Made by a program: the position numbers and the translations under genes. A DNA stretch of 64,000 nt from Caenorhabditis remanei (Eukaryota > Nematoda > Chromadorea > Rhabditida > Rhabditidae), in assembly GCF_010183535.1 (NCBI RefSeq), contig NC_071333.1:9732587-9796586 (forward strand). The letters run 5' to 3'. Below, one piece after another: positions 1 to 11,562 of the stretch. Each line of letters begins with the position of its first letter. Positions within the stretch are counted from its first letter, which is position 1. The notes under the pieces were generated by a model. It ran no database searches. It was given only the letters and a program-made list of their open reading frames with translations, and was not told where the DNA came from.

Positions 1-287
1 GTAAGCAAATAAAAATGGCGAACATACACCACAACCCGCAAACACACCCTATTCCCTCTTTCTCTCCAACGTCTACACTATTTTTCCTGGTGCATAGCTT
101 TTTTCATTAGACATATGGCAGCGAGTGTTGGCACTGGCCGAGCAGAAAGAGAAACCTAGTCCCTGAAAACTAGTCCACTGTTTTCATTGATGTTTTGATA
201 TAGTTAAAGCTTTCTAGCCACGCTGGCTCTTTATATTTCTCGAAATTTCTTCACTATAAAAATTCAGTATTTTCAGATGTTCTAAAA
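1..287. other. 5' flank or leader intron of the C2CD5-type gene
   Basis: No coding frame is visible. The window opens with GTAAGC, which is a good 5' splice site, and a TATTTTCAG acceptor ends at 275. The stretch could therefore be an intron in the 5' untranslated region, or an outron. Between the acceptor and the chosen start codon there is a two-codon upstream frame (ATG TTC TAA). Confidence 0.4.
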
Positions 288-3200
288 ATGTTGATTCCGG
301 TTTGCAACGAACGTTTGCCGGTCAGGCTTGAGATATGTGTTCAATCCGCAAAAGCTTTACCGGTTATGAACAAGGTAAGTTGATTTGAAATATTGAAACT
401 TCAAGGAAAAATCAATTTTCAGAGTATAAACTCAACTGATGCATTTGTAGAAGTTCGATTTTTGGAGACAGTCGATAAAACAGAGGTCATAACCAGTTTA
501 AATCCAGTCTGGAATAGTGAACAATTTGTATTCGACACAGATGAAAAAGAACTAACCGAAGAATGGCTACAGTTGCGGTAAGAATCAAAAATGTTAGAAA
601 ATCGAGAAAATACCCTAACTAGGGTTTTTTTTAAATAAATAAATTCCTTTGACTGCAATCCCTTGTTAGTCAAAATAAAAACAAAAATAGAAAAAAAATT
701 TCAGAGTTATGGACCATGACACGTACTCCGCTAACGATGCGATCGGAAGAGTCAACGTCGACTGCAACGTGTTCTTGGAAAGAATGAGATTAGCGAAATC
801 AGAAGTTTTTGAAGAAACGTTCACAATGAGAGTCTACGATACAATTTATGGAAATCGTGGAGAACTTACGCTGTCTATAAAAATGCATCTTCTTATGCAA
901 TACAACCCAAAAAACTATGTTCAAATCATGTCAAGTGAGTTTTTTGTATTTCTCCGTTCACAAGACCACCATGAAGAAGAGGCGAAGTTTTTGCAAGACT
1001 CGGCATTTTCCTCTCTGTGATAGATCAACGCCGTAAATGTACTTTTTGCGAACGTCGCATTGTATGAACGCCGGAATATCCTTGGAGACACTTCCGATAA
1101 ATCATTGAATTTCCAACCTTGAACTACATTTCCCATCGAAAAAGTCACTGTTTTCAGCGAGTTTCGTTCCTACATGTCTTCGAGTATCGGATATTTTTGG
1201 ATTGGTCGATAACATTCGATGCGAAAAAGATCCGGACTACGAATGGCTTGACAAGTATGAATAGAACTATAACATCGGTCAGCGAACCGAAGACTTTACA
1301 GAATTCGAACACCTCGAGCTACAAACGAAGCAAGACAAAATGCTATTCGAGTCACTATGCGAGATGCAATGATGGGAATTGCACAAAAAGCGTACAAAAT
1401 GGGAGGAAATGCAATTATTGGGTAATAATTGAGATACTATCGGCTATTGACTAGCTTTTCACTTTTTCAGGGTGCACGAGTCTGTGGATATGGAAGGGTC
1501 CGCATCAGATTTACTCACATGCCGAGTGATTGGAACATGCGTGAAAGTAGTTCATGGCAACTTTCAACCAGCGCCATATGGGAAACCGATTAAACCTATT
1601 TTGACAATTGACAAGTTACCAGCAGAGAGGTACGAACATTCCTGTGAATACCAATTTAGTAAACTACATTACTTCAGACAAGTTGGTTTGGGCTCTCTTC
1701 TGACGTGTCGTTCTATACAAATTCTGAATGAGGATGAAAATCCGGAAACCGTTCGTCGCGATTATTGGGTTGCATTGAGAGCTGAAATCTTTCAACAAGC
1801 AAGAAGTGTTGGTTGCAATCTGGTTGTTGGATACTCAGAGTCTGTTAATGTGAATGACTGTAAGTTTTGCATAAAATACTCCATTTATTTGAGGAACAAC
1901 CTATTTTCATTATTGCAGCTGTTGCACTACTCACCTGCACCGGAACAGCCATTGTGTTGTCTGATGGAAATGAACCAGCCAACACAAATAATGGTCCAAA
2001 CGAGTCAAGTGCCAGAAATAGTCCAGTCGTCATCAGAGATTCCAGTGAGAAGGAAATAAAAGAGAAAAAGGCGTTATTCAAGGTAAACCTTTTCTCCCGT
2101 TAAAATTAAATTGTTCTTAACCGACAAATTCACTTGAAAAAGTGATTTCATTCAGTTGGCACAATTTGAAACATTGCAAATTTTTGACATTTTTTTCCAG
2201 TTCAATGGGTCTGAAGGACGAGAAAAACGATCAGACTCAGCTCCACGAGCATTTCGTTGCAATCAATTTCATTGTCCGAATCATGAAACAAAATACCACA
2301 CTCCGAGCAAAACATTTGCTTGTTCGTACTGCAAGTAAGATTCCACAAATGTTCATTTAATTTTTCTTTTATATGAATGCCTCTTTCAGAAATGGCCTTG
2401 TTGGAGAATTTATTTTATCCACTCAACAATGTCCACCACCGCAATACTACGCTGGCCCACGCAACTTCATTCAAGTCTCCGTTTGCAAGAAAATAGCGAG
2501 TGATCCGAATGAAACGTCAGATTACGCTGCAGACATTGGAAACGTCAGTGATAAATTTTCAAATGTTGCATTCAGTTGACAAATAAAACTCTCTCTTCAT
2601 TGCAGGCTCTGCCATACTCTGACCACGAGTTGATTGGCAACTTGCTGACCGAGGCGAAAAGTGTTTATCCGTTGGGCAACGCAATTTTCGCTGTCGACAT
2701 CACAAATGCTGTTTGCGATGACTCCCTTGTGTGCATCATTACCGGAGTTTTGGTTCGCCTTCTAGTCATACAGGTCGGTGTCATTCATGCCCATTCATTT
2801 CATGCTCTTATCAGTATCAAAAGACACTCTATTCTGTTATCTCACATAAAGTTAGCAGTTATAACTATGCCATCAAAAATTGAATATCATAGAAATAGTT
2901 TTCGTTCAAACCCTCAAAGTGTGTTGTGACGGAGCACAAGTTACAGTATTTGAAAAGATGGGTGTGGTTACCAAACTGAAGTTTCTCTTTTTTATTAGTC
3001 ATGTGAATGGTGGATGTGACTGATGAACTTTGATTGCGGTAAAAGATGATGAAGTTTTGACAAACAGCTCAGAAATTTAAAATTTGATTATTGAGCGGAA
3101 ATGAAACTAGCACAACTGTATGATTCTGTAAAGTTCCGAACATTTTGAATTTGAGTCAGGCCACCACACTCAACATTTCACACATGAATGAAGACAGAAT

Positions 3201-4081
3201 AATCTACTTTAACAGTAATTATTCAGAAAACCGAAGCGGCATCCCCGTCAATCACCAACGTACTTTCATTTTCTTCACTCCAACGTCAGCACGACGCAAG
3301 ACGATTTTCATGGGGCACAGTGAGAGATGCTATCCGATTCAAACCGACCGTCCAGTCGAATTTGACATTGAAAATTCTCAACATCAAGTGAGCGTTTCTT
3401 GATCTTTTCCCTTTTCTCTCATTTCGCAACATCTCAGACAATCAATGGACGACAATAATTCTTCGTCAGCAAAAAGTCGCCTTCGACTGAATACGATCGT
3501 TGATAAGGTGACTTTGATGAATGGATGGGCAACCGGTAACGATATCTTATTCTAGGTGCGGAGAAAGCAACACAAGGAATACGTGTCGCATGTCGTATTT
3601 GAAAGACATATGAGTTTATCAATAGGAATACATGAGAATCAAAGCGCAGGAAATGCAACATCGGTATGGGAGACTATGAGAGATACGTTATTAGCACAGA
3701 AGTGCATTTCAGATTGCTGGAGTACATCTTTCAAACTCATTATATCCACATTTTGTGAATAAAGATGTCATAGAAGGAATGTTGCCAATTGCAAGATTTT
3801 GTGATGTTTTCGTTAGGTAACATCATCTCTTATAGAAAAATTAGCAACAATTCCATTATAGGGAGGACTTGACCACCGCCGTCCGAGATTCGACAACCGT
3901 CGACGGTTTCGTAACTAATGCGCTGGAGGAACGAATAACAACCATAAAGTCAATATTATCTCTCGGAGGATCAAATGCAGTTGTGGCAAACATGAAAATT
4001 TCATGTCCACAGTTTAATGTTTCCAAAGAACATGCTCATATTATTCTTTTAGTCAGTGTTGATTTTTATAATTTGCCGTGA
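288..4081 (+). CDS. C2CD5: C2CD5/CDP138-like C2-domain protein
   Basis: Exons: 288-374, 423-577, 705-934, 1158-1254, 1302-1421, 1471-1629, 1678-1859, 1919-2082, 2201-2334, 2390-2543, 2606-2773, 3160-3387, 3438-3507, 3556-3663, 3713-3816, 3862-4081. The protein starts with a C2 domain (residues about 8-120, motif NSTDAFVEVRF). It then carries the family's signature DPDYEWLDKIRTPRATNEAR, split by a 47-bp intron, followed by repeated GGNAI/GGSNAVV blocks typical of C2CD5. In mammals C2CD5 is an Akt substrate in GLUT4 vesicle insertion; that role here is only inferred. All junctions keep phase except 3387/3438: the exon ending in SQHQ is phase 0, but the next exon's good frame (MDDNNSSS...) needs two carried bases. 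The intron 1630-1677 is a multiple of three and can be read through. The 3' end is uncertain. Confidence 0.8.
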
Positions 4082-4415
4082 CTGATTCCATGACATTTTG
4101 TTTTTTTTTCAATTCTGATTGGTGTGGATCTCAATTTTTCAACAAAAAACTTTAATGATATTTTGAATCTAGTCAAATACAATAAAAATATTTTAACTGT
4201 TATGACTTCTGAAGCATTTGAATACTTGAAAGAATACTGGTTTCACCAGCCACCTATCATTCAGTTGAGTGATGTGCGTGTGATTTTTTGAGAGTTATTC
4301 TTGAATTGATCAGTTTGCAGAATGTGACTAAACTCCTTTGAAGTAACGACATTTTTATTGTTTCTACAAATCATACATATTCAAATTTGAGATTCATAAA
4401 ATATGATTGTCCTGA
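4082..4415. other. 3' flank between the C2CD5-type gene and the minus-strand membrane protein gene
   Basis: This is mostly AT-rich. A short open frame starts at 4201 (MTSEAFEYLKEYWF...). It runs to a GTGCGT donor near 4275 and could continue at a TTTGCAG acceptor near 4320 (NVTKLL, stop). It may be an alternative last exon of the upstream gene or chance. TTTTTATTG near 4349 reads as CAATAAAAA on the minus strand and would serve as poly(A) signal for the gene at 4416. Confidence 0.35.
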
Positions 4416-4958
4416 CTAACCATGTATCTGTGCTTCCGTTGGTTTGTCATCAAATAACAAGCTTTCGCTGTTGATTTTCTGCTCGTTGTCGCTAAACTTG
4501 GCCAGCAGAATTGAGTAAATGACAACGGTGAGCACACAAAACACAAATACGAGAACAATGCAGACACACAACTTGATACTGTAAAAGTTTACTTAACTTT
4601 TTCATGTTTTCTCTAAACCCGAGATTCCCTCCTAACCACAGTATGTTCTTTCCTTGCCATGGTGGTGCCGTTTGTAGTTGATTTGCGCGCGCAATGTAGA
4701 TTGTTGATGGAACAGTTAGGTATTGACCCTGAAACAACACATTCCGTCGGCAGTTATCTATGTTTGTAGCGTTTATTGTTATCAGTTTGCATATAACGGG
4801 GCCTCGTCTATCAGTTCGGTGCTCTAGCGCTTTTTATTTGCTGGAAATTCTGTCACTCGCTTACTCACCTGGTTTCCAGAAACAATTCGTGCAGTAACGA
4901 CTCTTGAATTTCTTCTAGTTTGTTGAGCAGAAGTAGGCATAGCTGCAATCTTAGTCAT
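4416..4958 (-). CDS. Small single-pass membrane protein, unknown family
   Basis: I do not recognise a family. Three exons on the minus strand, 4869-4958, 4637-4728 and 4416-4578, join with consistent phases (0, 2) and consensus splice sites (GTGAG and GTTAGG donors; GTTTCAG and TTTACAG acceptors). They give 114 residues. The N-terminal 60 residues are polar and basic (TRRNSRVVTARIVSG). A hydrophobic run (CVCIVLVFVFCVLTVVIYSI) at roughly residues 65-84 is a clear membrane segment, followed by a short acidic, polar tail ending TEAQIHG. There is no signal peptide, so it would be a tail-proximal single-span protein. It is divergent from the DHCR24 gene and convergent with the C2CD5-type gene. No single long frame spans it, so gene finders relying on long ORFs could miss it. 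Confidence 0.6.
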
Positions 4959-5376
4959 AATCCGTAGGAGTAGAAGCTACCACAATAACTAATTTATAAT
5001 TAGCTTTCACCGGATTGAAACAGGATATTATTTGTACCCCTCAAATTAGTTAGCAAGAAAACTAGAGGAAAAGCTAATCAAGATGTATTCATGTTGAGCA
5101 AAACTGAAATTTAATTGAGCTGTTTAGCACCAATGACTAACTTGTTTTCGCTGAAACTGAATTCTAAGAAAAAATTTAAGTCTCCTTTAATAAAAGACGG
5201 AAAATTCGATTGATTATAGTTATTAGAGATAACTGAACAGGTGATAATAATTGAAAAGAATATCTTATTCAGAGCTTAACTATACCATAACAAACATTGG
5301 TTTTTTTTTCATTTCTCTTCAAATTATTCTTCCGTTCTCACTCAAAAAGCACAATTAAAAAAAGGATTTTGCAGCC
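4959..5376. promoter_or_regulatory. Divergent promoter region of the membrane-protein gene and DHCR24
   Basis: This 418-bp stretch separates two divergently oriented start codons and has no coding frame. A TTTTGCAG acceptor lies two bases before the DHCR24 start, which suggests trans-splicing of the leader or a cis 5' UTR intron. No specific transcription-factor motif was recognised. Confidence 0.4.
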
Positions 5377-7625
5377 ATGAACCTTATTGATGAGGACGAT
5401 GAAAAACCGACAAGATGGGAAAAATTTGTGGAATTCATAATGTTCCACTTCCGATGGGTTTTTGTTGTTCCGTTTCTTCTACCACTTTCTTTCCTCTTCA
5501 ACACGCTCTTCGAAATTCGCAACAAAATAATCCATGCTGTCAATTCAGCACCAAATGCACACGTCAGGAAAGTTGGTTTCATTCAAGAACAGGTATGTTT
5601 GCTTGTTTAAAGAGGTAGAATTGATAAGTTTGATGTGTCAGCTAAAAGAATGGAACAGCAATGGACGAAAGACAAAATTGGTGAACGCTCGTCCAGGATG
5701 GCTTACGATGAGTTTCAGATTCCCACTGTACAAGGAGAACGCCACAAAAATTGCAACTGATAAGCTTTTTGATATTCTCGAGGTGTGTTTTTTATGATAA
5801 GAGGACCTATTTTCATGATAGTGATGTTATCAACGGAGTTCAAAGTTGAAACTGAAAGGGAAATTATTTCAAAGTGATTTTTTGAACTTGATGTGTTTAG
5901 AGATCAGAATGGAATAGAAGATAAGAATTATGTTTTTTTCAGCTCGATGTAGAGAAAATGACTGTAAAAGCGGAACCGGGTGTTACAATGGGACAACTCT
6001 CCCGTTACCTCATTCCACTTGGATACACGCTCCCAGTCTTACCGGAACTAGATGATCTCACTGTTGGAGGACTCATTAACGGCTGTGGAGTTGAATCTGG
6101 ATCATTCAAATATGGAATGTTCCAACACATTTGTACTGGTTATGAAGTCCTAATGTCAGACGGAGAACTCAGAAATATCTACCCAGATTCTGTACGTGAA
6201 TGTCAATCAGTTGAATTTGTGTTCTGATTGTGAAGGTCTTCTAGGATTTACTGGATGTTGTTTTTTTTCAAATTAATTCTTAAGTTTTCATTTTTCTTAT
6301 CTAATTTTGGTTAAAACTCACCTTTTGTCAGTGTTTTCGAAGTGAACTAATGCTTGATAGTGCTTTGAACATCCAGTGAATCCTGGAAGACCTTCTTCAG
6401 TTGATTAAAATTGCAGGCCGCTAAAACGGAGCAGGCAAAACAGGACAATTCACTCTTTTTTGCAATTCCCTGGAGTCAAGGAACCATCTGCTTCTTAACG
6501 GCTGCTACCATGAGAATCATTCCATGCAAGAAATACGTGAAATTGACATACAAGAAAACTGAGACTTTGGATGAAATGTGCGAGCAATTGACAGAAGACA
6601 GTGATAGATATTCCGACAAAGTAGATTTCGTGGAGGCACTTTTGTTCACAAAGGACAAAGGATGTATTATGCTTGGAGAGTGAGTTGTACTTATATATTT
6701 GATTGAGGAAGCCAAGTCATTTGACCGATAGGCATCGGAAATGGGAGGTATACTTTATGTTCATGAAGAAAATAACTTGCACATGACACAACATTATGTT
6801 TTAACCTTTTTAGGTTTTCCGAAGGTCCGGATACTCAGGATGAAGTTGTCAACCCAATTGGTCGTTGGTACAAAAAATGGTTCTACACTCATGTGGAAGA
6901 CTTGATAAACAAAAAACACGAATCAATTGAATACATACCGCTCCGTGATTACTACCACCGTCACTCGAAGAGCATCTTCTGGGAGCTCAGAGATATCGTA
7001 CCATTTGGAAACAACGTGCTCTTCCGTTACCTTATGGCTTGGATGTGTCCACCAAAAATTGCTTTCTTGAAGGCAACTACACCAAACGTACTCAGAAAAC
7101 TGTACGACAGAAGCCATGTCATCCAAGATATGCTTGTTCCATTGGATACTCTTGAGAAATGTATTGAACTTTTCCATAAAGAAATCGAGGTGAGAACAAC
7201 ATTGATTAGCCATATTTCTCTTGCAAGAATATGAACATTTTTAGATTTACCCACTTTGGCTCTGCCCTTTCTATCTGAAATCGCAACCTGGTCTGATGAA
7301 GTTGAGAAATGCAACCCACAAAATGTACGTGGATGTCGGAGCTTATGGAGTGACTGCTAAGGACGGATATCATCATGAGCGAACCACGAGAAGATTGGAA
7401 TCTTTCGTAAGATCTGTTAATGGGTCAGTATAGACATAAAGTGAATCATTTTGACTTGTCCTTTTTTTCAGATTCCAAATGACGTATGCTGATATCTATA
7501 TGACAAGAGCCGAGTACGCTGAAATGTTTGACAGAACTTTGTACGACTGGAAAAGATCAACCAGCAAGTGTTTGGATGCGTTCCCAGATATTTATGACAA
7601 AATCTGTCGTAGTGGAAGACGTTAA
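5377..7625 (+). CDS. DHCR24: Delta(24)-sterol reductase (DHCR24/diminuto family)
   Basis: Exons 5377-5592, 5642-5782, 5943-6191, 6417-6679, 6814-7189, 7245-7423 and 7472-7625 give 525 residues; mammalian DHCR24 has 516. A hydrophobic N-terminal segment (VFVVPFLLPLSFLFNTLF, about 29-46) anchors it in the ER. The FAD-binding (PCMH-type) domain follows, with RPGWLT, EPGVTMGQLSRYLIPLGYTL and LPELDDLTVGGLINGCGVES. The C-terminal half has SIFWELRDIVPFGNN and DAFPDIYDKIC. These are near-identical to vertebrate DHCR24, and the identification is secure. The family uses FAD and NADPH to reduce the sterol side-chain C24 double bond. Worms cannot make sterols from scratch, so the likely role is finishing the dealkylation of dietary plant sterols; that is inference. 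An AATAAA lies at 7737. Confidence 0.95.
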
Positions 7626-8039
7626 ATCAGCATTTCCCTCTTTACTTGTTAGTTGCATTCGAATTTTCTACATTAATGTTTTCGTTGTTTTCTTTCTTGT
7701 TTCTTTTCTATCAAAATTTCTTTTCTAATCTTTGTAAATAAATTCGTTATTTTTTAATCTCTTCCGTCAATTGCCTCCAGCCTCAAATATTGATTTCTGC
7801 GTGAGAAACGTGCGACCGATGTCCTTCCTCTCCTCCGGACCTCCCCTCCCTCCTCTTTTTGTTGGCGCACTTTGCGGTGACTACTGACCCGTGACGAGTG
7901 CCCTTTGCCCCCATTTCTCATCACGCATTTTTATTTTTATTCTTGATTATTTTTCGCCCATTTTTCTCTTTTTGACGGTTTTCGTTAGAAAAATTATTTT
8001 TTAATCGTGTTATTTTTTAGCTAAAAACACGGGTTTGCC
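7626..8039. promoter_or_regulatory. Intergenic: DHCR24 3' end and metallopeptidase 1 promoter
   Basis: It holds the DHCR24 poly(A) signal AATAAA at 7737-7742. After that comes a pyrimidine-rich, GC-richer stretch (about 7800-7910) and then a T-rich tract ending in an acceptor-like TTTTTTAG at 8013-8020. That acceptor sits inside an inverted repeat (8006-8031) that is described among the findings. Confidence 0.45.
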
Positions 8040-9253
8040 ATGACGGGTGGATTGATAGAAAAACCGACTTTCTTGGTCCACGTGGTATTTCCAACTGGAA
8101 AAAACGGAGAAGTTGCCGACGCGGACACAATGTGCAAATTCGATACCATTTGTAAGTTTTTTTCACGGAAAAATATCGTAAAATATTATAAATCTTTGTT
8201 GAATTTTATGGAAATTCATTAAATAGAAACGACTAGATGTTTTCAAGAGAGCACATTGGAGATTCTTTCAAATTTCAGTCGTTGCGAGCCTCACTTACCT
8301 GAAATGCTATCTGAAAAGTTATGACAGCGATACGATACATTCGGATCTATTCTACAGCCGTCATCGAGTTGACACGACTGAAATGTAAGTACTTATACAA
8401 AAACGTTCTTCTTCATACATTTTTAATTTAGTACTTTCGAGGATGGCGCCTTATTCTCTGTTTACCTTGAAGACAGTAATGGTGATGACAATCGAAAAAG
8501 TATGGTGGCGAAAGCTGTCAACAATAAAGCTGAATTGCATGTGCCAAAACACAAAATCGATCAACTACCGGTTGTACAATCTCTTCACGAATATTCTGAT
8601 TCAGACAGAGAATTGTTTGGATGGTTTGCAAACCATATCATTCACGAAGTCTTGCACATTGTAAGTTTTTCTTTCTAGCTAGTCTGTAATAGTCAGAATA
8701 GTTTTACTTGAAAAATACTTTCTCTCAAAACTAGCAAAATATAAACGTTTAGCTTGGAGCGTATCACCATCACGATGGCATCATGTCTGGATATGTCGAC
8801 CTGATCGAAAATGGACAAATCTGCCTGGTAAATCGAGTAGATGATATCACTACAAGAATCGTTTCGGAGATGTTAAGCGCAAATATTCTTGCTACACCGC
8901 CGGTCGCCGACTATCACTTTAATAAGGAGACTAGATGTTTGACGATCAATGGAGGCGAAGTTGGACTCTTCACAGTTGTCTTTCTCAAAGAGTGAGTTAT
9001 TCGGTGGGCTTTCGTATTCATATCGCTTGTTTTTAGGGCACGTTACACAAAATGGTTCTACTTCTGCAGTGACTTCACATTTTGTGGAATTGTACCAGAA
9101 GACTCGGAATGGGATCGACTTTTCGTTCAATTCGTTCACGGCGCCTACATACTATTTGAAAAAAATAATATCTACAATAGCGATCCACACGTATTTGCTC
9201 GTTCGCGGTTGCCGGGTGGCTCGCCTCACGAAGAAATCAAAGACGTGTCATAA
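8040..9253 (+). CDS. Putative zinc metallopeptidase (HExxHxxGxxH), copy 1
   Basis: Exons 8040-8151, 8279-8384, 8432-8660, 8753-8991 and 9037-9253 give 300 residues. Residues 144-162 contain HEVLH, then G151, H154 and GIMSG. This is a metzincin-like zinc site with three histidines, a catalytic glutamate and a following methionine turn. The pattern and surroundings resemble the fungal/animal YIL108W-type 'Metallopep' family, whose substrates are not well defined; that family call is tentative. There is no signal peptide or membrane segment, so it is probably cytosolic. The zinc motif is interrupted by an intron after HEVLHI. It shares layout and intron phase pattern with the next gene, so the two are tandem paralogues. 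The ATG follows a TTTTTTAG acceptor by 19 bases. Confidence 0.8.
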
Positions 9254-10010
9254 CTGAGTACAAATTCTCTCATTACCCAATGCCTTTTTTCTTTTCTTGT
9301 GCAATTAATTTCAGTTTCTGTTTTGATAAATTATTGTTTGACTTCTTTGTTTAGAGAGTTTTTTTTAGAAACAGTTCTTTCGTAGAACTGGTTTCAAAAT
9401 TATGTATAATAACGAGTTCTTTTCAGCCTTCATTTAGAAAACGAATGTATGCTTAACGAGAGAAGATTGTCATCAGGTTTATTTTCATCAACTTCCAGAA
9501 TCACATAGACGACCGAATTGAGAAACTCAGTAAATCAAATTCCCATCTTTTTCAGATCCGGTTTGCCTGTCACCTGGCAAAACGGAAATATGTAATCAAA
9601 ATAGTTCGGAGAAAAAATGAAAAACTGAAATGAAAATTTGCAATATATAATTTCCGTTCGGAGCTTTGCGGCTCCACCGAGAATCCTGTCGAAATATGTT
9701 TGGTTTCCAACAACATTCGACTTTCTTTTTTCATTTTGCAAGAGAAGAAGAGCTTTATTAAAAAATTGGAGAATTTTATCATTCGAATGGAATTTGATCT
9801 TTAGGTGCCTGAAAGTCTTCTTCTTTTTTCTTTACAAACTTCACATGACTTTCTTCTAAAATTCTCACCAGTAATTGTTTTTTTCCTCTCGTTCCACCTG
9901 ATTGCCATCTATTACAGTATATAAAACACTGGACAATTGTTTTCTTTTTTTCTAATTGTTCTATTTCAGTCTTCCCGAACATTTTTTCGACTATCGAAAT
10001 ATCCGAAACA
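9254..10010. other. Intergenic between the two metallopeptidase-like genes
   Basis: This is AT-rich, with no frame that joins to either neighbour. A CTATTTCAG acceptor at about 9961-9969 lies upstream of the copy 2 start and may be the trans-splice site. I see no tRNA or strong repeat. At about 750 bp the spacing is wider than in a typical worm operon, so independent promoters are more likely. Confidence 0.4.
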
Positions 10011-11155
10011 ATGTCAACTGTTATGGGTCAAGTGAATAAAGATCCACTCCGTTTGGTTATTATTCTGGCCAACGATAAAAGCGAAAAAACTTACTGTTAT
10101 TTGAGAAAGCTGAGAGTGTTTGGTAAGTCTAATGACTAGTTTCACAGAATAGTCATTTTGTTTTCAGTGGAATGGATTGCAAAAAAGTTTGCTGAACTAT
10201 TTCTCTCAGCTCGCGAGGATTTTGAGTTCCGTGGGTTTGAAGTAGTAACTTATTCCTGTACTATTGCTGAATTTCGAAAACAACTTCTTTCATTGGAGTA
10301 AGAATGTTTTGACCATTTCTTGAACACCAAAAATTTTTCCAGACGTAACAAACCCGATATATTCTTGAACGTTCTTGTTGGCAAGTTCTCTCATTTCATT
10401 TCATCAAACAGAAACTTCCTGAACTACTTTCTGGTTCCCGATAGATTCATAAAAAGTCTACCGGCTGATTTGGAGAATGAAGTTGAGTGGTCCAACAAAA
10501 TGAGGTGTAATTTGAGTGAGCTGTTGTCTCATTTGATCCATGAAATTTGTCATTCTGTGAGTTGAGTTTTTGTTATTCTGATGTCAAACAAAAAACATTT
10601 TCAGCTTGGCGGTTTTCATGCAGAAGAAGGAATCATGGGGAGACATTTTGATTTGCTCTCTGATGATGACACAAAATTGGGTGAAATCAAATTCATCAAG
10701 TTCATAGACAAAAAGACAATGACTATCATATGCGAAAGTATGTCAATTATCACTACTCTCCGTCCACAACGAAATCTGACATTTGTACGTTTTTTGGTTT
10801 TATTCAGAGTCTTGCTTTTTTCTAGCTGGTTTGGAATGCATTCAAATGTGTTTCAGAATGAAGGAGAGCTGACATATTACACAGATCAAAGCATCGCTGC
10901 TGTATTCTTCGTAAACGAGTGAGTCCGAACTACGCCTTATGTTAATAGAGAATAATTAAGCAACGTCATTCCAGAAATCGATACACAAGCTCGTATAAAG
11001 AATTTACATACTTGGACGCAATGAAAACATATACTGAGAAAGTTCCGGAAACTTGGGATGGATTTGTTGTCATTCATTTCTGCGGCCATATTATTTACTA
11101 CTCAAAAGCGGATGTGACAACTACCAGAAGATGCACCAAGAAGATGGAATTCTGA
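10011..11155 (+). CDS. Putative zinc metallopeptidase (HExxHxxGxxH), copy 2
   Basis: Exons 10011-10122, 10168-10297, 10343-10556, 10605-10784, 10857-10918 and 10975-11155 give 292 residues. The zinc site is HEICH at 147-151, with G154, H157 and EEGIMG. All predicted ligands and the catalytic glutamate are intact. The first exon has the same length and phase as that of copy 1 (112 bp), and an intron again splits the zinc motif two residues after the second histidine, so duplication is clear. The proteins differ a lot outside the motif, so the duplication is old or the pair evolves quickly. The C-terminus is lysine- and arginine-rich (RRCTKKMEF). Function and substrate are unknown. A second methionine at residue 5 could also serve as start. 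Confidence 0.78.
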
Positions 11156-11562
11156 ATCTAAATTTATAATAATTTTAAAATACTTCTTTCTTCAAGTTCT
11201 TCAATTCCTAAGTTACCTCCAATTTTAAAGTAATATATACCAGTTTCAATATTCAATTGTCAAAAAACAGACATGCGCTCTACCGCACACTCATGAATAA
11301 ATATAAAAATAATTCGTAATACTTATTCTTGTAATAAAAATGTTGCAGTACTCGAAATGAAAAAAAATGTCTGTGTTAAAACTGATGAACTCAAGGACGA
11401 AATTAATTTATTAATCTGAACAAAATACTGTGCAACATGGAAAAATCATTTGAGATCAGGAATTCTCAAAATTTGGTTATAACAGATAAACTACTTGGTT
11501 TGACAACGGATTGTTTAATAACTGTTTGAACTTCTGAACGGTGAGTATGAATTGAGAAAAAC
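11156..11562. other. Convergent 3' flanks of metallopeptidase 2 and aat-3
   Basis: AT-rich with no coding frame. AATAAA at 11296-11301 is a possible poly(A) signal for the plus-strand gene. TTTATT-type sequences around 11407 read as AATAAA-like on the minus strand for the transporter. Confidence 0.4.

Noticed and set aside
3000..3110. Box C-like ATGATGA in a C2CD5-gene intron (possible snoRNA)
   Set aside because: No matching box D (CTGA) or terminal stem at the expected distance.
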